Below, piece after piece: positions 21,020 through 32,100 of a stretch of DNA of 64,000 nucleotides. The DNA is from Dermacentor variabilis (Eukaryota > Arthropoda > Arachnida > Ixodida > Ixodidae). Position numbers and translations under genes: made by a program. The stretch spans positions 66,281,639-66,345,638 of the forward strand of contig NC_134577.1 of NCBI RefSeq assembly GCF_050947875.1, given 5' to 3'. The notes under the pieces are model-generated. The model worked only from the letters and a program-made list of their open reading frames with translations, made no database searches and was not told the origin of the DNA. Positions within the stretch are counted from its first letter, which is position 1, and each line of letters begins with the position of its first letter.

Positions 21020-21231
21020 CCTGAGCACGGGGTCGTAGGTTGGAATCCCGGCCGCGGCAGCCACCTGTCGATGGGGGCGAAATGCAAGAACGGTCGTGTA
21101 CTTAGATTTGAGTGTACTTAGCTCAAGAAAGAAGAAAAAAATATTCGCGGTTAAAAAAAATAATCCAGAGTTCTTCACTACGGAGTCTCCCAAGATCAAT
21201 TGTGCAGTTTTGGGACGTTAAACCCTGCAAA
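21020..21231 (+). mobile_element. Ruka-type SINE, head degraded
   Basis: Contains a B-box-like ggttggaatcccgg, then gccgcggcagcc, tgggggcgaaatgc and tcgtgtacttagattt, and ends in tttgggacgttaaaccc. This series is the body of Ruka, the tRNA-derived SINE known from ixodid ticks. The A box is not recognisable. The middle holds A-rich insertions near 21125-21160. Confidence 0.8.
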
Positions 21232-22549
21232 ATCTCGTTATAAGAAAGTTTATGTGGGAGCCAGAGTTACTTCGTTAGTACACCACTTCATTATATCTAT
21301 TATTGCATGTGATGTGCAATGAATCTTGACAGGTATTCCAAGAGGCATTTCACTTATTTATATCGACTGTGATGAGATTTGTTAAGTTTAACTCAGACCA
21401 CGCTATATAACACGCTTGAGACTGGAGTGTAGGTAAGGAAATTCATGCATTGAAAAATAATGTATAGTACGATTTACGTTCCTTGTCCGAACCCGAACGC
21501 GCTATTAGTCAACTTGAATGCTATAAAAATTTTCTTTCATATGGCATAGCAAGAATATAAGCATTTCGTGGACAAAGAAGCCGCAGAACTTCATTAATTT
21601 TCTTTGAAGTACTCCAAATGGGACATCCAATATGCATGTGTGGACCTAAAAACGCTTTATAATTAGTGGCATGACTTGCTCTACTTCTTTCCGTCATACT
21701 GCTAGTTTCAATCCATGTCGGTGTCAAAGTGCCTATACAACTGGAAATGTTCGGTTCTAACGACAAAAACATTCTTGTGGTATTATGTGAGGCATTGCTT
21801 ACACCTACGCACGAATACGTGCTGTAGCGTGATAACTTATGTTAACAGAACGTGGCGTTCGCCATTCACTACAAGGGTGATTTTTTGTCGTAGCGTGAGA
21901 CGGCAATCTCTGTCGTAAGTCCGACGTCAAATAATGCCCAGGGCAGCTATACAATTACTTCCCGTCGCAGCGTTATAATATTTTTGGTCAAGGTTGAAAC
22001 ACGGTAGCAAAGTAGCAAGTACCAAGCAAGTATCAATGTAGCAAGCACCAACTAGGCCAACTAGCAGTTCTGTTGAAACACTGTTGTAACGCAGCAGGAA
22101 AGTTCCGAATAAGTGCAGTAACGCGCACATTATTGGAAGGACGTACCCTTTTGACATTGCTAACTTGAAGTTGTTGAAATTCTGGTAGCCTTGTTTAATA
22201 TCGCGTTTTAAAGTCGTTGCCCAACGAGTTGCGTTGGTGTATTGCGGTGAAGTTCGACAGATAGCCGCAGGGGTAATGTTCAAAATTGCTGTGAACCTAT
22301 CATAAGCGCTTATCTAACGCTGTGCCCACTAAGAGCTTTAGAAACATGTTTGCCTTTTGATCGAGATAACTTGCTGAGCACGATGAAAGTAATTTCTTGC
22401 GTTCTAAAGGGCATCTGCGTATGCGTGTTAGAGAGAAAGGGAGAGAGAGAGGGGAGACACGACATTCATTTTTATCCTCAACTTGGAACGCCAAACTTCT
22501 TGAGCGTGAGCAAAACACACAAGGAAAGCCGAATTCACTGTCGCCGAAC
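21232..22549. other. Unassigned
   Basis: AT-rich. Short imperfect repeats of agcaagta / agcaagcacc lie near 22008-22070. No gene seen. Confidence 0.4.
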
Positions 22550-22966
22550 TTATTGTATCATCGGCCCGCTCAAATTGAGCGCATTCTGCTGCTGCTGCTC
22601 GGCATCTGACTGGCGCCGCCGTTTCGTATCTGCCTCCAACACGACTCGTCTTTCCCGTTCTCCTCGTCTTTCTGTTGCTGCCGTGTCTGGCTTCGCCTTG
22701 CTCAGCTCGTTGTTGGTTGTGGAGCTTCGGCTACGGCGGCTCGATGTTGGCGCGTGACCCCGGCGCCGCTCTCCTGTTCTTCTTGTGCGCCTCGAGGAGC
22801 CGTTGCTGACGAGGGGCTTCTGCTCGTCTTTTGCTGCTTTCTTGTAACGCATGCTGCAGACGATTCTCCGTCTCCACGCCATCTTCATACGATTCTCGTC
22901 GCTTTTGCTGTTGGTCCGCACTTGGCTCGCCTCACACCCACTGTGGGAAGGAGACTAACACTTTAG
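22550..22966. other. CpG-richer island with overlapping open frames on both strands
   Basis: A 123-codon minus-strand frame is arginine- and serine-rich (e.g. RRTRRTGERRRGHAP). A 135-codon plus-strand frame overlaps it. Composition bias alone may keep both open. No domain is recognised, so I do not call a gene. Confidence 0.35.
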
Positions 22967-23030
22967 CGTTAGAAGAAGGCAAAAATTAAGAATAGAAAGA
23001 AATAGACGAGCAAAAAAAAAGTAGTAGTTG

Positions 23031-23054
23031 GTCTCGATGTTTGGACATCGAGAC
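23031..23054. repeat. Perfect 10-bp hairpin
   Basis: GTCTCGATGT / ACATCGAGAC separated by TTGG. It could fold as a tetraloop stem in RNA or be an element terminus. Confidence 0.85.
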
Positions 23055-23292
23055 ATCTTCATCTCCATCCTATTTTATGTGCACTACAGGACGAAAGCTT
23101 CTACCAGCGAGCGTTGTCATTAGCGTGAGCGTTCACTGCAATCTTGGTAAGATATTGGTACACGAGTGTTGGTACGCGAGTGTGAATTTGGTCAGGTTTC
23201 GCTGGAGAATAAGAAGGCTCGCACACCAAGATTTCGGTGCTTGTGAAAGCGCCGAGGGTCGAAATACACTCAATATATTTTGCTTCGGTGTC

Positions 23293-23348
23293 TGTCATAG
23301 TGGCGCGTTTGCTTTGGGACTGTCATTGTAGCGCGTTTGGTTTGGGAC
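23293..23348. repeat. 28-bp direct tandem duplication
   Basis: Two adjacent copies, tgtcatagtggcgcgtttgc... and tgtcattgtagcgcgtttgg..., both ending tttgggac. Three to four mismatches by eye. Confidence 0.8.
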
Positions 23349-23402
23349 GCTAAACATTGTGATGATGTGTAGTGTTTATTGGCGCAAAGGCAAGATGTGG
23401 CT
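23349..23402 (-). mobile_element. LINE 3'-tip fragment
   Basis: gatgatgtgtagtgtttatt then ggcgcaaaggcaagatgtgg resembles the 3' tip at 41770-41830 (gatgatgttt...taatggcgaaagggccaggtgtgg), including the (ATC)n-type tail on the minus strand. Confidence 0.5.
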
Positions 23403-23466
23403 AATTATCGAAGTTACACACCATACACGTCATAATACACACCACACGCCTTGAATTATCAATCAA

Positions 23467-23657
<191 letters not shown>

Positions 23658-24600
23658 ACCTTCGATATGGGCGATGGGCGCGAAGTTATTTATCAAAAGC
23701 TGCGGGACACGAAACTGACATGGACTCTTCAGCATGTTCAAAAACACATTCCTGGTGAAGTTTTACAGAACCAGCCACAGGAATAAAACAGTTATCCTAT
23801 CTGGCGTTGAATGCAAAGCATAACGCGCCTCAGATTTTGCGCTGTCTTGTCCCTTTTTGAAAACTTTTGACATTTCCTCTTATATTGTCATTTCCTTTAT
23901 TTGTAGCTATGAGAGGAACAGAAGTGGAACTTTTTTCTCTTTCATTTCATAAAAAAGAACGAAACCATAAGAGAAGTCGCGGAACAAGTGACATGGCGTT
24001 TCATAACGCTTTCTGTTCTCTTTTGAAGTAAATTTTTTTGTAACTCTTGATGCCGTGAACCAAAAGAAAACGACAAAAAAAAGCAAAAGGTTAAGCTGTT
24101 CTCTGGTGCCTAATCAAAAGAGCTATACGCACCTGCGACCAAGCAACCGTAAAGCATGACGTCGCACATTTATTTATTTATTTATTTATTTTTTGTCTGG
24201 GCTCGTCGCCGTTTCGTCATCTCAGGCAGGGTGCAGAGGTATCCTCGGAGAGAAAGGCAAGCTCTCCTCACAAATGCAGTCGGGCGTGCGTGCGCGCAAA
24301 AAAAAAAGGAGAAAGAAGAAGGAGAGAGAGAGAGAAAGACAAAAGGGCTACTGTCGCATAGGATAGCAATTCTCCCGCACAGCCAGCAGCCGCCCCAGCC
24401 ACTCCCACCGCGTCTTCCATGCTGGGAGGCACGTTTCTTTGCCCGCCGGCGGTCTCGCAACGTGCCTACAAAGGCGAACGCTGGTAATCGAGCGTGTACA
24501 CATAGGTCCGGGACCTGGCGCGAGCGGTGCAGGCTCGGGGGTCCCTCAAGCCCCCGCGCCCGGGCGCGCGCTCGGAGCGTGCAGCGTTCTTTTTTTTTTT
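23658..24600. other. Unassigned; (TTTA)n at 24168-24191, GA tract, GC-rich end
   Basis: 23780-24120 is AT-rich. A purine tract follows at 24300-24350, then CpG-rich DNA at 24360-24575. The 177-codon frame here runs through simple repeats and is not convincing. Confidence 0.4.
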
Positions 24601-25690
24601 TTTTCCTCTCCCCGAAATTGGGTGCAGCGCCGTGTCGCCCGTACCGCAGGGAAAGTGGTACCGCAGGTACCGCAGGTTTGCTAATCTAACCTAACGAGGA
24701 ACGGGCATGATTTCATGGGCTGATTTAACCTAACCCAACCTGAGCAAAACCATCAGTCTGTATGGTTTGATTGACTCGGCCTAACCAGAAAGGGAACGGT
24801 TCGCTAGCCTAACCTAAGCTAACGAGAAAGGGTGTGGATGCAGTGTTCTTTTTCCCTCCCTCCCGAAAATTGGGCGCAGCGCCGTGTCGCCCGTACCGCA
24901 GGGAAAGTGGGTGTGGTCTTCTGACGTGACATACGATTAACTATGGGTGTGTGTGCGGTTTGCTAACCTAACCTAACGAGGAACGGGCACGATTTGATGG
25001 ACTGATTTAAGCTAACCTAACCTGAGCAAGACCGGGAGTCGGTGCGGTTTGATTAACTCGGCCTAACCAGAAAGGGAGCGGTTCGCTACCTTAACCTAAG
25101 CTAACGATAAAGGGTGTGGTTTGCTAACGTAACCTACGCCAACTGTGAAATTGTATGGTTTGATAGCCTGGGGACCTGACCTAACCCAACCTAAGCAAAA
25201 CCTGAACGGAGTTTGTACGGTTTGCCTAATTCAGCCTAACCCGAAAGGGCACGGTTCGCTACCTTAACCTAAGCTAACGATAAAGGGTGTGGTTTGCTAA
25301 CGTAACCTACGCCAACTGTGAAATTGTATGGTTTGATAGCCTGGGGACCTGACCTAACCCAACCTAAGCAAAACCTGAACGGAGTTTGTACGGTTTGCCT
25401 AATTCAGCCTAACCCGAAAGGGCACGGTTCGCTACTCTAACCTAAGCTAACGAGAAAGGGTGTGGTTTGCTAACGTAACCTATGCCAGCGATGAAAGTGT
25501 ATGGTTTGCTAGCCTGACCTAACTAGGAGTTGGCATGATTTAATAGCCTGACTTAACCTAATCCAACCTAAGCAAAACCTGAACGGAGTTTGTACGGTTT
25601 GCCTAATTCAGCCTAAGCAGAAAGGGAATAGTCCGCTACGCTAATAAGAAAGCGTGTGGTTTGCTAACGTAACGTGTAAGCTAACTAGGA
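24601..25690. repeat. Telomere-like (CCTAA) degenerate satellite with 173-bp and about 282-bp units
   Basis: Dense CTAACCTAACC-type strings are interleaved with recurring segments such as ggtttgctaacgtaacct, gagaaagggtgtgg, aacctaagcaaaacctgaac and acggtttgcctaattc. 25081-25253 and 25254-25426 are 173-bp copies that look identical. A second, longer-period duplication relates 24676-24730 to 24958-25012 (gtttgctaa...gaggaacgggca) and 24617-24658 to 24869-24910. CCTAA is the reverse complement of TTAGG, the common arthropod telomere repeat. This could be an interstitial telomere-derived satellite. Confidence 0.85.
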
Positions 25691-26467
25691 GTCGGTGGGG
25701 ATTCGTTGAGCACATAATAAGGTGGCAGAAGTAAAGTTGGCATGACTGCACAGCGTATGCCTTGTGTATAAAGGAGCACGATTAACATTAGCGAATGCGG
25801 CACTGCAATACCACAACTTGCGAGAAAAAAAATATGCAAGTAACGCTTTAAGCAGTGAAACTCACTGGCAGCACAGTCACGTAACCAGACTCCTTTGACA
25901 GACTCGGTCGTTTACAGTGATTCCCGGCCCTGTATGTCACTCCGTTACCGCGAGGTTTCCAATCTAAGACGTATACGTTAGAAGTCTTCTCGATGAATGA
26001 GCATGAGTGAAATTTTTATGTGAATTGCAAGGGCTGTCAGGTTTGAACAGCTGTACATAAGGTGGCTTCTTTTGTACGTATTGCCAGCATCGGATGTTCA
26101 GTTCTACAAAGGAGGCTGCAGCTACGCTTGTATGGCACTGCAGCGAGCGATTACGCTTGGCTTGTTTAGAAACACGGTTTCGCTGAAAGAAATACAGGGC
26201 CAGCTCGGAGCACCAACTTCGATTGCTTTAATGCCCGTGTGAAAGAGCACCTGGTGATCGATATCTAGCTACCAATCGTGGGAGGTGCGGCCGCGCACGT
26301 CTGTTTGAGTAATCGCTATTCGTTGGTACAGGAGATGAACACTAGACGCACAGGTATGTATGGTAATATGTCGATATAATTTGTGAAATGCACTACTTGC
26401 AATTCATTTTTTCTTCAATGATTTGCTATTCTCTCAATTGCTTATCGCGTGGCTGAAACTATATATT
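25691..26467. other. Unassigned; possible splice donor at 26354
   Basis: No gene assigned. cgcacag followed by gtatgt at 26348-26359 is a good donor match but its frame does not suit the exon candidate at 26524. Confidence 0.35.
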
Positions 26468-26523
26468 ATGCCGAACCACATATCCTGTTTTCTTTTTATT
26501 CTGCTCTGTATGTGGTGTCGCAG

Positions 26524-26693
26524 TGAGGTACCTGATGCACAGGCATACATGCACGAGATGTGCAAGTTCGTTCCACGGCAGCGTTACTTATTGAACTGCC
26601 TCTCTGAGATTGATTGTACGTGTTCTCAGTGGTCCGACAAAATTGCAAACAGTGTTAAATATCCTCCAAGCAACTTCGTTATGCTCTGCAATG
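26524..26693 (+). CDS. Candidate internal exon of a small cysteine-rich secreted protein (microplusin-like?)
   Basis: A pyrimidine-rich tract (about 26487-26512) ends in gtgtcgcag at 26523, a strong splice acceptor. The following frame gives 56 residues, beginning EVPDAQAYMHEMC and ending KYPPSNFVMLCN, before a possible donor at 26694 (G then GTGTGTG). Cysteines are spaced C-x11-C-x5-C-x1-C-x21-C. Alternatively the frame starts at ATG 26468 without splicing, in which case the pyrimidine tract encodes a hydrophobic segment (CFLFILLCMW) that would act as a signal peptide. Cysteine density and size suggest a tick antimicrobial or salivary peptide; the microplusin link is only a guess. No other exon was found, so this is partial or a relic. 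Confidence 0.4.
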
Positions 26694-27900
26694 GTGTGTG
26701 TGTGGGGGGGGGGAGGGGGGGCTGCTACTTATGCCTTTGGAGATTTCCTCATCTGTGCTTCATTTGAAAATGTGTTTTGTGGCTTTTTTCAAGCTCGAAG
26801 AAGCCTTCAAAAACGACAGTTGCCATTTACCTCTGTATCTTTCAGTTCCTCGTACCTACTCGGTCTTGCAAATTTCAGAAAAAAAAATTTATTTGCTCAG
26901 GTTGCAGTATACAACGCTCTGATTTGGGTGGTATTGTGTTCTCGAGATATCTTCTATTCTAGAGCCTCCTGGCTTGCTCGTATATTAGAGATAATGCTTT
27001 CGACAAATCTGATCCAGACTTCGTTCGCCCTGGCGAATTTTTCTTCTACTTTAAGTAGAACGCGTTGTGAGGCTAGTTAGTTCGTAGCTTTCAAAGGATA
27101 AGGCGCCAACAGAGACAGCACACTAAGAACAATGACAGAACAAGGCGCTACTGCTTTCAGCCTTCATTCCGAGAAACCGGCGTACGAGATCGCTCTTGTA
27201 ACATTTTGGTAGAGCAAGGTGGGTGACGGCATTGATTAACGTTCCTTTTTTTTTTACTTGCGAAGATATACTTAAAATTTGCACTTGTTCATGCAAATTT
27301 GTCTGAGGCCTCTTTTGTGTCATGTGTCTAACCATGCAAAAGAAAGGGGGCGGGGGGGAGGGAAGGCGAGAAACGACGTATGTGTTCACTGATTTTTAGA
27401 GGCCACAGGCATCCTTCACCGAGTTCATGTTTGTTGGTGCCAATATAGGGAGCTTTAGAAATATCGTACCAAGCATATATATTGCGTGATTTTGTGCGCC
27501 AGACGTTTTGCGTCGCCTAACTTTGGTTGTGCAATACGTAAAATTTCCTAATACAGCGTTGAAGCAAACCAAATTTTCGTGAGATTCCCGCCATGGTAGC
27601 GCAAGTTCGTTACCGTGCACGCCAATCTGCGAATCACAAATTCAAAACAAAAAAAAAAAACGCAAGTCAGCTGCATCGCGTGTAAGAGAAACCTGACCTG
27701 CTATCACAAGACCTGTCAGTGTCTGTTCTATGTGAATAGCCTTGAATAGCCCTTGATATATTGTCTAAGGTGCTATGTTAAAAAACATTGCTAGCTCTTC
27801 TAAGTAGTTAATTCAAAGCGTCTGTGGTACAAGCATTGAGTGACATATATAAAGAGCAAATGGACTCAATAAAAACACTTGGCCGCAGCCTGGCTACCCC
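26694..27900. other. Unassigned; G-rich tract just after the candidate exon
   Basis: G-runs lie at about 26705-26720. A 156-codon overlapping frame is phenylalanine/leucine-rich with no known domain. No downstream exon could be matched to the 26524 candidate. Confidence 0.35.
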
Positions 27901-27901
27901 C

Positions 27902-27902
27902 G

Positions 27903-27961
<59 letters not shown>

Positions 27962-27962
27962 T
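27902..27962. repeat. (TTTA)n microsatellite
   Basis: About 15 near-perfect units. Confidence 0.97.
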
Positions 27963-27981
27963 CAATATTCTAGACACAGCA

Positions 27982-28053
27982 AAGGTCTTGGATGGAGAGG
28001 CTACAGACAGATAAGCGAAGGTCTTGGATGGAAAGACTACAGGCAGATACGAA
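27982..28053. repeat. 36-bp direct tandem duplication
   Basis: aaggtcttggatgga(g/a)ag(g/a)ctaca... starts at 27982 and again at 28018. Confidence 0.85.
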
Positions 28054-28349
28054 TCAGCCAAGGGTAGGCCCTCTCACCCGTACATTGCTCAACAATGAAT
28101 AGCATAAATTAGAAATATACATGCATTTAATAAGTACCACATTAGAACTTTCCTCAACAACAATAAGACAATGTGAGTCCAGCTTGGTAATTTATGGAAG
28201 AAACATGGACGGAAGTTATGAAAGAAATATATGAATCTGACTTTACACAGAAATAGTTATAGCAAGGCATAGAACAGCACACAGATGCGAAATAACAGAC
28301 ATTCTAGGCATAATAATCTCAGTCAGAAAAAGAAAGCAATACGCCTTCA

Positions 28350-29130
28350 TGACACATTTAAAGCAATTTGCTGATGATATTGCCTTGCTTAGTAACTGAG
28401 AGTACCAATTGCAGTGCATGCTCACTGACCTGGAGAGGCAAAGCAGAAGGGTGGGTCTGAAAATTAATCTGCAGAAAACTAAAGTAATGTTTAACAGTCT
28501 CGGAAGAGAACAGCTGTTTACGATAGGTAGCGAGGCACTGGAAGTGGTAAGGGATTACAGCTACTTAGGGCAGGTATTGACCGCGGATCCGGATCATGAG
28601 ACTCAAACAATCAGAAGAATAAGAATGGGCTGGGGTGCATTTGGCAGGCATTCTCACATCATGAACAGCAGGTTGCCATTATCCCTCAAGAGAAAAGTGT
28701 ATAACAGCTGTGTCTTACCAGTACTCACATACGGGGCACGAAACCTGGAGGCTTACGAAAAGGGCTCTGCTTCAGTTGAGGACGACGCGACGAGCTATGG
28801 AAAGAATGATGGGTGTAACGTTGAGGGATAAGAAGAGGAGATCGTATGAAGGAACAAACGCGAGTCAATGACATCTTAGTTGAAATCAAGAAAAAGAAAT
28901 GGGTAGGGCATGTAATGAGGAGGGAAGATAACCGATGGTCATTAAGGGTTGCGGGCTGGATTCCAAGAGAATCGAAGCGCAGCAGAGGGCGGCAGAAAGT
29001 TAGCTGCACGGATGAGATTAAGAAGTTTGCAGGGACAACATGGCCACAATTAGCACATGACCGCGGTAGTTGGAGAAGCATGGGAGAGGCATTTGCCCTG
29101 CAGTGGGCGTAGCCAGGCTGATGAAGAATT
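28350..29130 (+). mobile_element. RTE/BovB-like LINE 3' half
   Basis: Starts around the RT catalytic motif and continues to the end of the ORF, then gtagccaggctgatgaaga, consistent with the short (TGA)-type tails of RTE elements. 5' truncation lies near 28350. 28080-28350 shows no RT homology I can read. Confidence 0.85.
28358..29112 (+). pseudogene. RTE-type reverse transcriptase C-terminal half
   Basis: QFADDIALLSN (28364-28396) is the RT motif C, immediately followed by an in-frame TGA. The frame then continues with LKINLQKTKVMFN, YSYLGQVLT, RRIRMGWGAFGRH, LPLSLKRKVYNSCVLPVL and TYGAR, the thumb and connection region typical of RTE elements. A frameshift near 28745-28845 moves to the frame at 28846-29112: REQTRVNDILVEIKKKKWVGHVMRR, DNRWSLRVAGWIPRE, KRSRGRQKV and WRSMGEAFALQWA, which is the complete RTE C-terminus. 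One stop and at least one frameshift mean it is dead, though otherwise well preserved. Confidence 0.88.
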
Positions 29131-32100
29131 ACCTGAAGTTTTATGCATTGGTAATTGCGTTTGGATCCGCACTTACGAGGGTCGGAACGAATTATTATCG
29201 GGCTTTGCTAACTGTTAGTGTAGTGAGTTTCGCACGATCCTGTGTCTATAATTTCTGCTCTTGTAATCTGAGAACCGTTGAGGTCTTCTTGCCCGTCACT
29301 GCGAATCCTCGCCAAACGTTTATTGCGGCAGCGGTAATAACGACACGGGAACGGTTAACTTGGACCTGTCTGAAATAGCACTCGACCGCAGATGTCGTGC
29401 GGTGGAAAAGCGCCACTGTCCTCGGGGAGCGCGTGCATGGCAGGTATAGGTCGGCTGTTTTCACGGCGCCCAGTTCTTCTCGGCGCTGCACGCAATTGGC
29501 GCGCCGGAATGGGAGCTCGGCGCTGATGCCGCGCCGCCTGCGGAGGTGCCGAGCCCCGTCGCTTACTACCGTTTCCTCCGGCTAGAAGAAGCGCGCGGGC
29601 ATTCACGCCTAGGAAATTGCGTGCATGCTAGCCCGTTATATTTACACGTACGCATTCTCGCCGCAGCGTCAGCGCATGGAGGTGGGGGAGTGACGTAAGA
29701 AAGATGCGCCGACGCCATAGGCGTGCTTTCTTGGGAGGAAGACTGCGCGATAGTGCTTTGATTTGTTCCGTGCATTGCGCGTGAAACCTCGCTCAGATGC
29801 TGCGCTAGTTTCATTCTCGTGAGAATATGGCTCGTGCTGCAGGAGGCAGATCTTCTTTCTTTTTTTGGTGCCTGCCCTGCGCTAGAGTGTTACGCTTCGT
29901 CTTGTTTAAGGCCAGTAGAGATGACGGAAGCTGGCTTAGTTTATTTGTTTGGGTATTTATATACTTACGGACATCGTCAATCCGAATGAGGGATCGGCAA
30001 CATTAGTGGGAAAGCAATGATAATTCAACGTTGAATACACAGTAAAACAGAGCAACACACAACCAACCATGTGTCTATAATGTTTCAGAACGCGGAAAGA
30101 TGGTTTCGAAACACACCGCTCCCGAGTTCCTGCGGTTACAATGTGCACTGGAAGACATTTCAAATCACTCGATGTAGAAAGAAAGACAGAGATTCATACA
30201 ACAGTATTTGTAAGAAGGCTCTTCCTTAACGAGTATGTTTATTGCGCCCGATGTGGATTTATGTTCAGAATCCTGTTGTTTAGGAGTAGCTCCTTACACT
30301 CATCAGTTAGTATTAGAAGTATGCCCTCAGTTTGGAGACTTGTTTAAATTTTCTGCAGCTGACGATGTACAGACATGCGGCACAGCCTGTCTATACGCGT
30401 TTTTGGAGCGAGGCAAACGAGAAGCGTAACTTAACAAGCAGTCGACTCTCGACGAGTGGGTCGATAACGTTGATCGGTTGCGCATTTTTCTGCGGCGAAT
30501 ATTAGATAATGCTATTGCTTACGTATAATTTCCAGACGTTATAAATAAATGCTCCGCACAACACAGGAGCTAGTTTTCACCGATACCCAGTTTTAGTATA
30601 TCGCGTTATTCAGAATTGAAAGCTGCTGCCGTTGATTTTGAGGGCACGCGTTGTATTTGTATCGAGGTTTGAGCTTATTCTTCTCCGGCCGTGATTTCGC
30701 TTCCTAAACCTCTGAGAAATCGAAGACGTTGCTAGACAAGGGTAGATCTTCGATCTTGTTCGTATGGAATGGTATAACTGGTTTAAAGCGCTTGAAAAAA
30801 AAGAAAAGAAAATGGAGGCAATGAGCGAAGGCACGACATGAGGTAAGCGTTATTTGATCGTCAATACTGGCATGCAGAATAGCACTTTTTAGCGCGTAAA
30901 CTCGCTACAATGATCTTTCTACGTGTCCAGACATCTTTACTGCGCTGTCCGTTGGGAACTAGGAAGCGTGGTTGGCCGAGACCCTCCATCCAACACGCAA
31001 CGCCGTAGTTGTCAGGCCATTTCACCTCTCTCATTTTCACCCTCTCCTAAATAGCGTAAAATAAACGAAACTATTTACCACGGCCACCGTGGACACAACA
31101 CAGGACCCGGCGGCAATTTGCAGTTGCGAGACGGGAGCGCTAACCACGGCGTTATTTCACAGAATTTACTCTTCAGAGCTTTTTTTTGTTTTCTTTTCTT
31201 TTTGCGAGGTGGTGTGCGCTACACAGACTTTCTGAAGTGGTGAAGTGTGGGTGTTTATTTCTGAGAACACGGGAGACAGCATACTGTAGCGGACGAAAAT
31301 GTTGTACGCGTTACAAACGAGTCGTTCCGGAGAAGATGATGGAGTGTGTTATTATATGCCACTGTCGCAGTAAACGAGTTCCAAGCAGAAGTGATCGCTG
31401 AAATCTGCCGTTTTCTTTCTGTTCTCTTTCTGTTTTTTGTATGAGTATTTTTCATTGTAGCCTCTACTACAAATGAAATTTAATTCAGGTTCCACTTTTC
31501 CCTGCGTATCTATCATGTATTCTTTTGCGTCGGGAAGCCTCCTGTTGCATGCACTAGAACTGATCAGCCAATTTCCAGGTGTTGCGCAAACATGCGTCAT
31601 CTCTGCGTTCGTTCTAGTCCTTTCCCATTGTGCTAACCTATGTTCAGGCGTCAGCCGCGCGTTATAGAGTTACGGTACCCTCAGCAGGCTTCTCTCTCTC
31701 TCTCTCTCTGTAAACAGAGCGCTTTGTAAATGCGTGGTTAGTCACCGTAGGTACCAATAAATCGTAGGCCAAGAACGGAACGAAATATTGCGCCGATTCG
31801 CTCTCCCGTGCAGGTGGCGTCTCAGCGATGTCTTTGGGCTTAATTCGTAGAGTTTCCAACTTTAATTACTAGCAGGAATTGTGACGCTAGTGTTTACGGG
31901 AGCTGTGTCTATAGTCGTTCATCGAGCATATTGAAATGATTGGTAGTACGTAGATTCGCCTTTGCGACCTTCTGGCCTCAAAAAAAAATAAAGCCTTTGC
32001 GAATTTGCAAACTGATCATTTTCGGCAAGACGTTGCGTTAAATCTGCCACAGTGTTGCAGTGATTATGCATGTATGCAAAGTCTTATTGCTTGCTGCGTT

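Noticed and set aside
22550..22921. Arginine-rich 123-codon minus-strand frame as a nuclear protein gene
   Set aside because: Low-complexity arginine/serine content in CpG-rich DNA and a competing plus-strand frame; no domain to support it.
24601..25690. CRISPR-like array
   Set aside because: Repeats are contiguous and nested with CCTAA strings, without equal unique spacers, and the context is eukaryotic.
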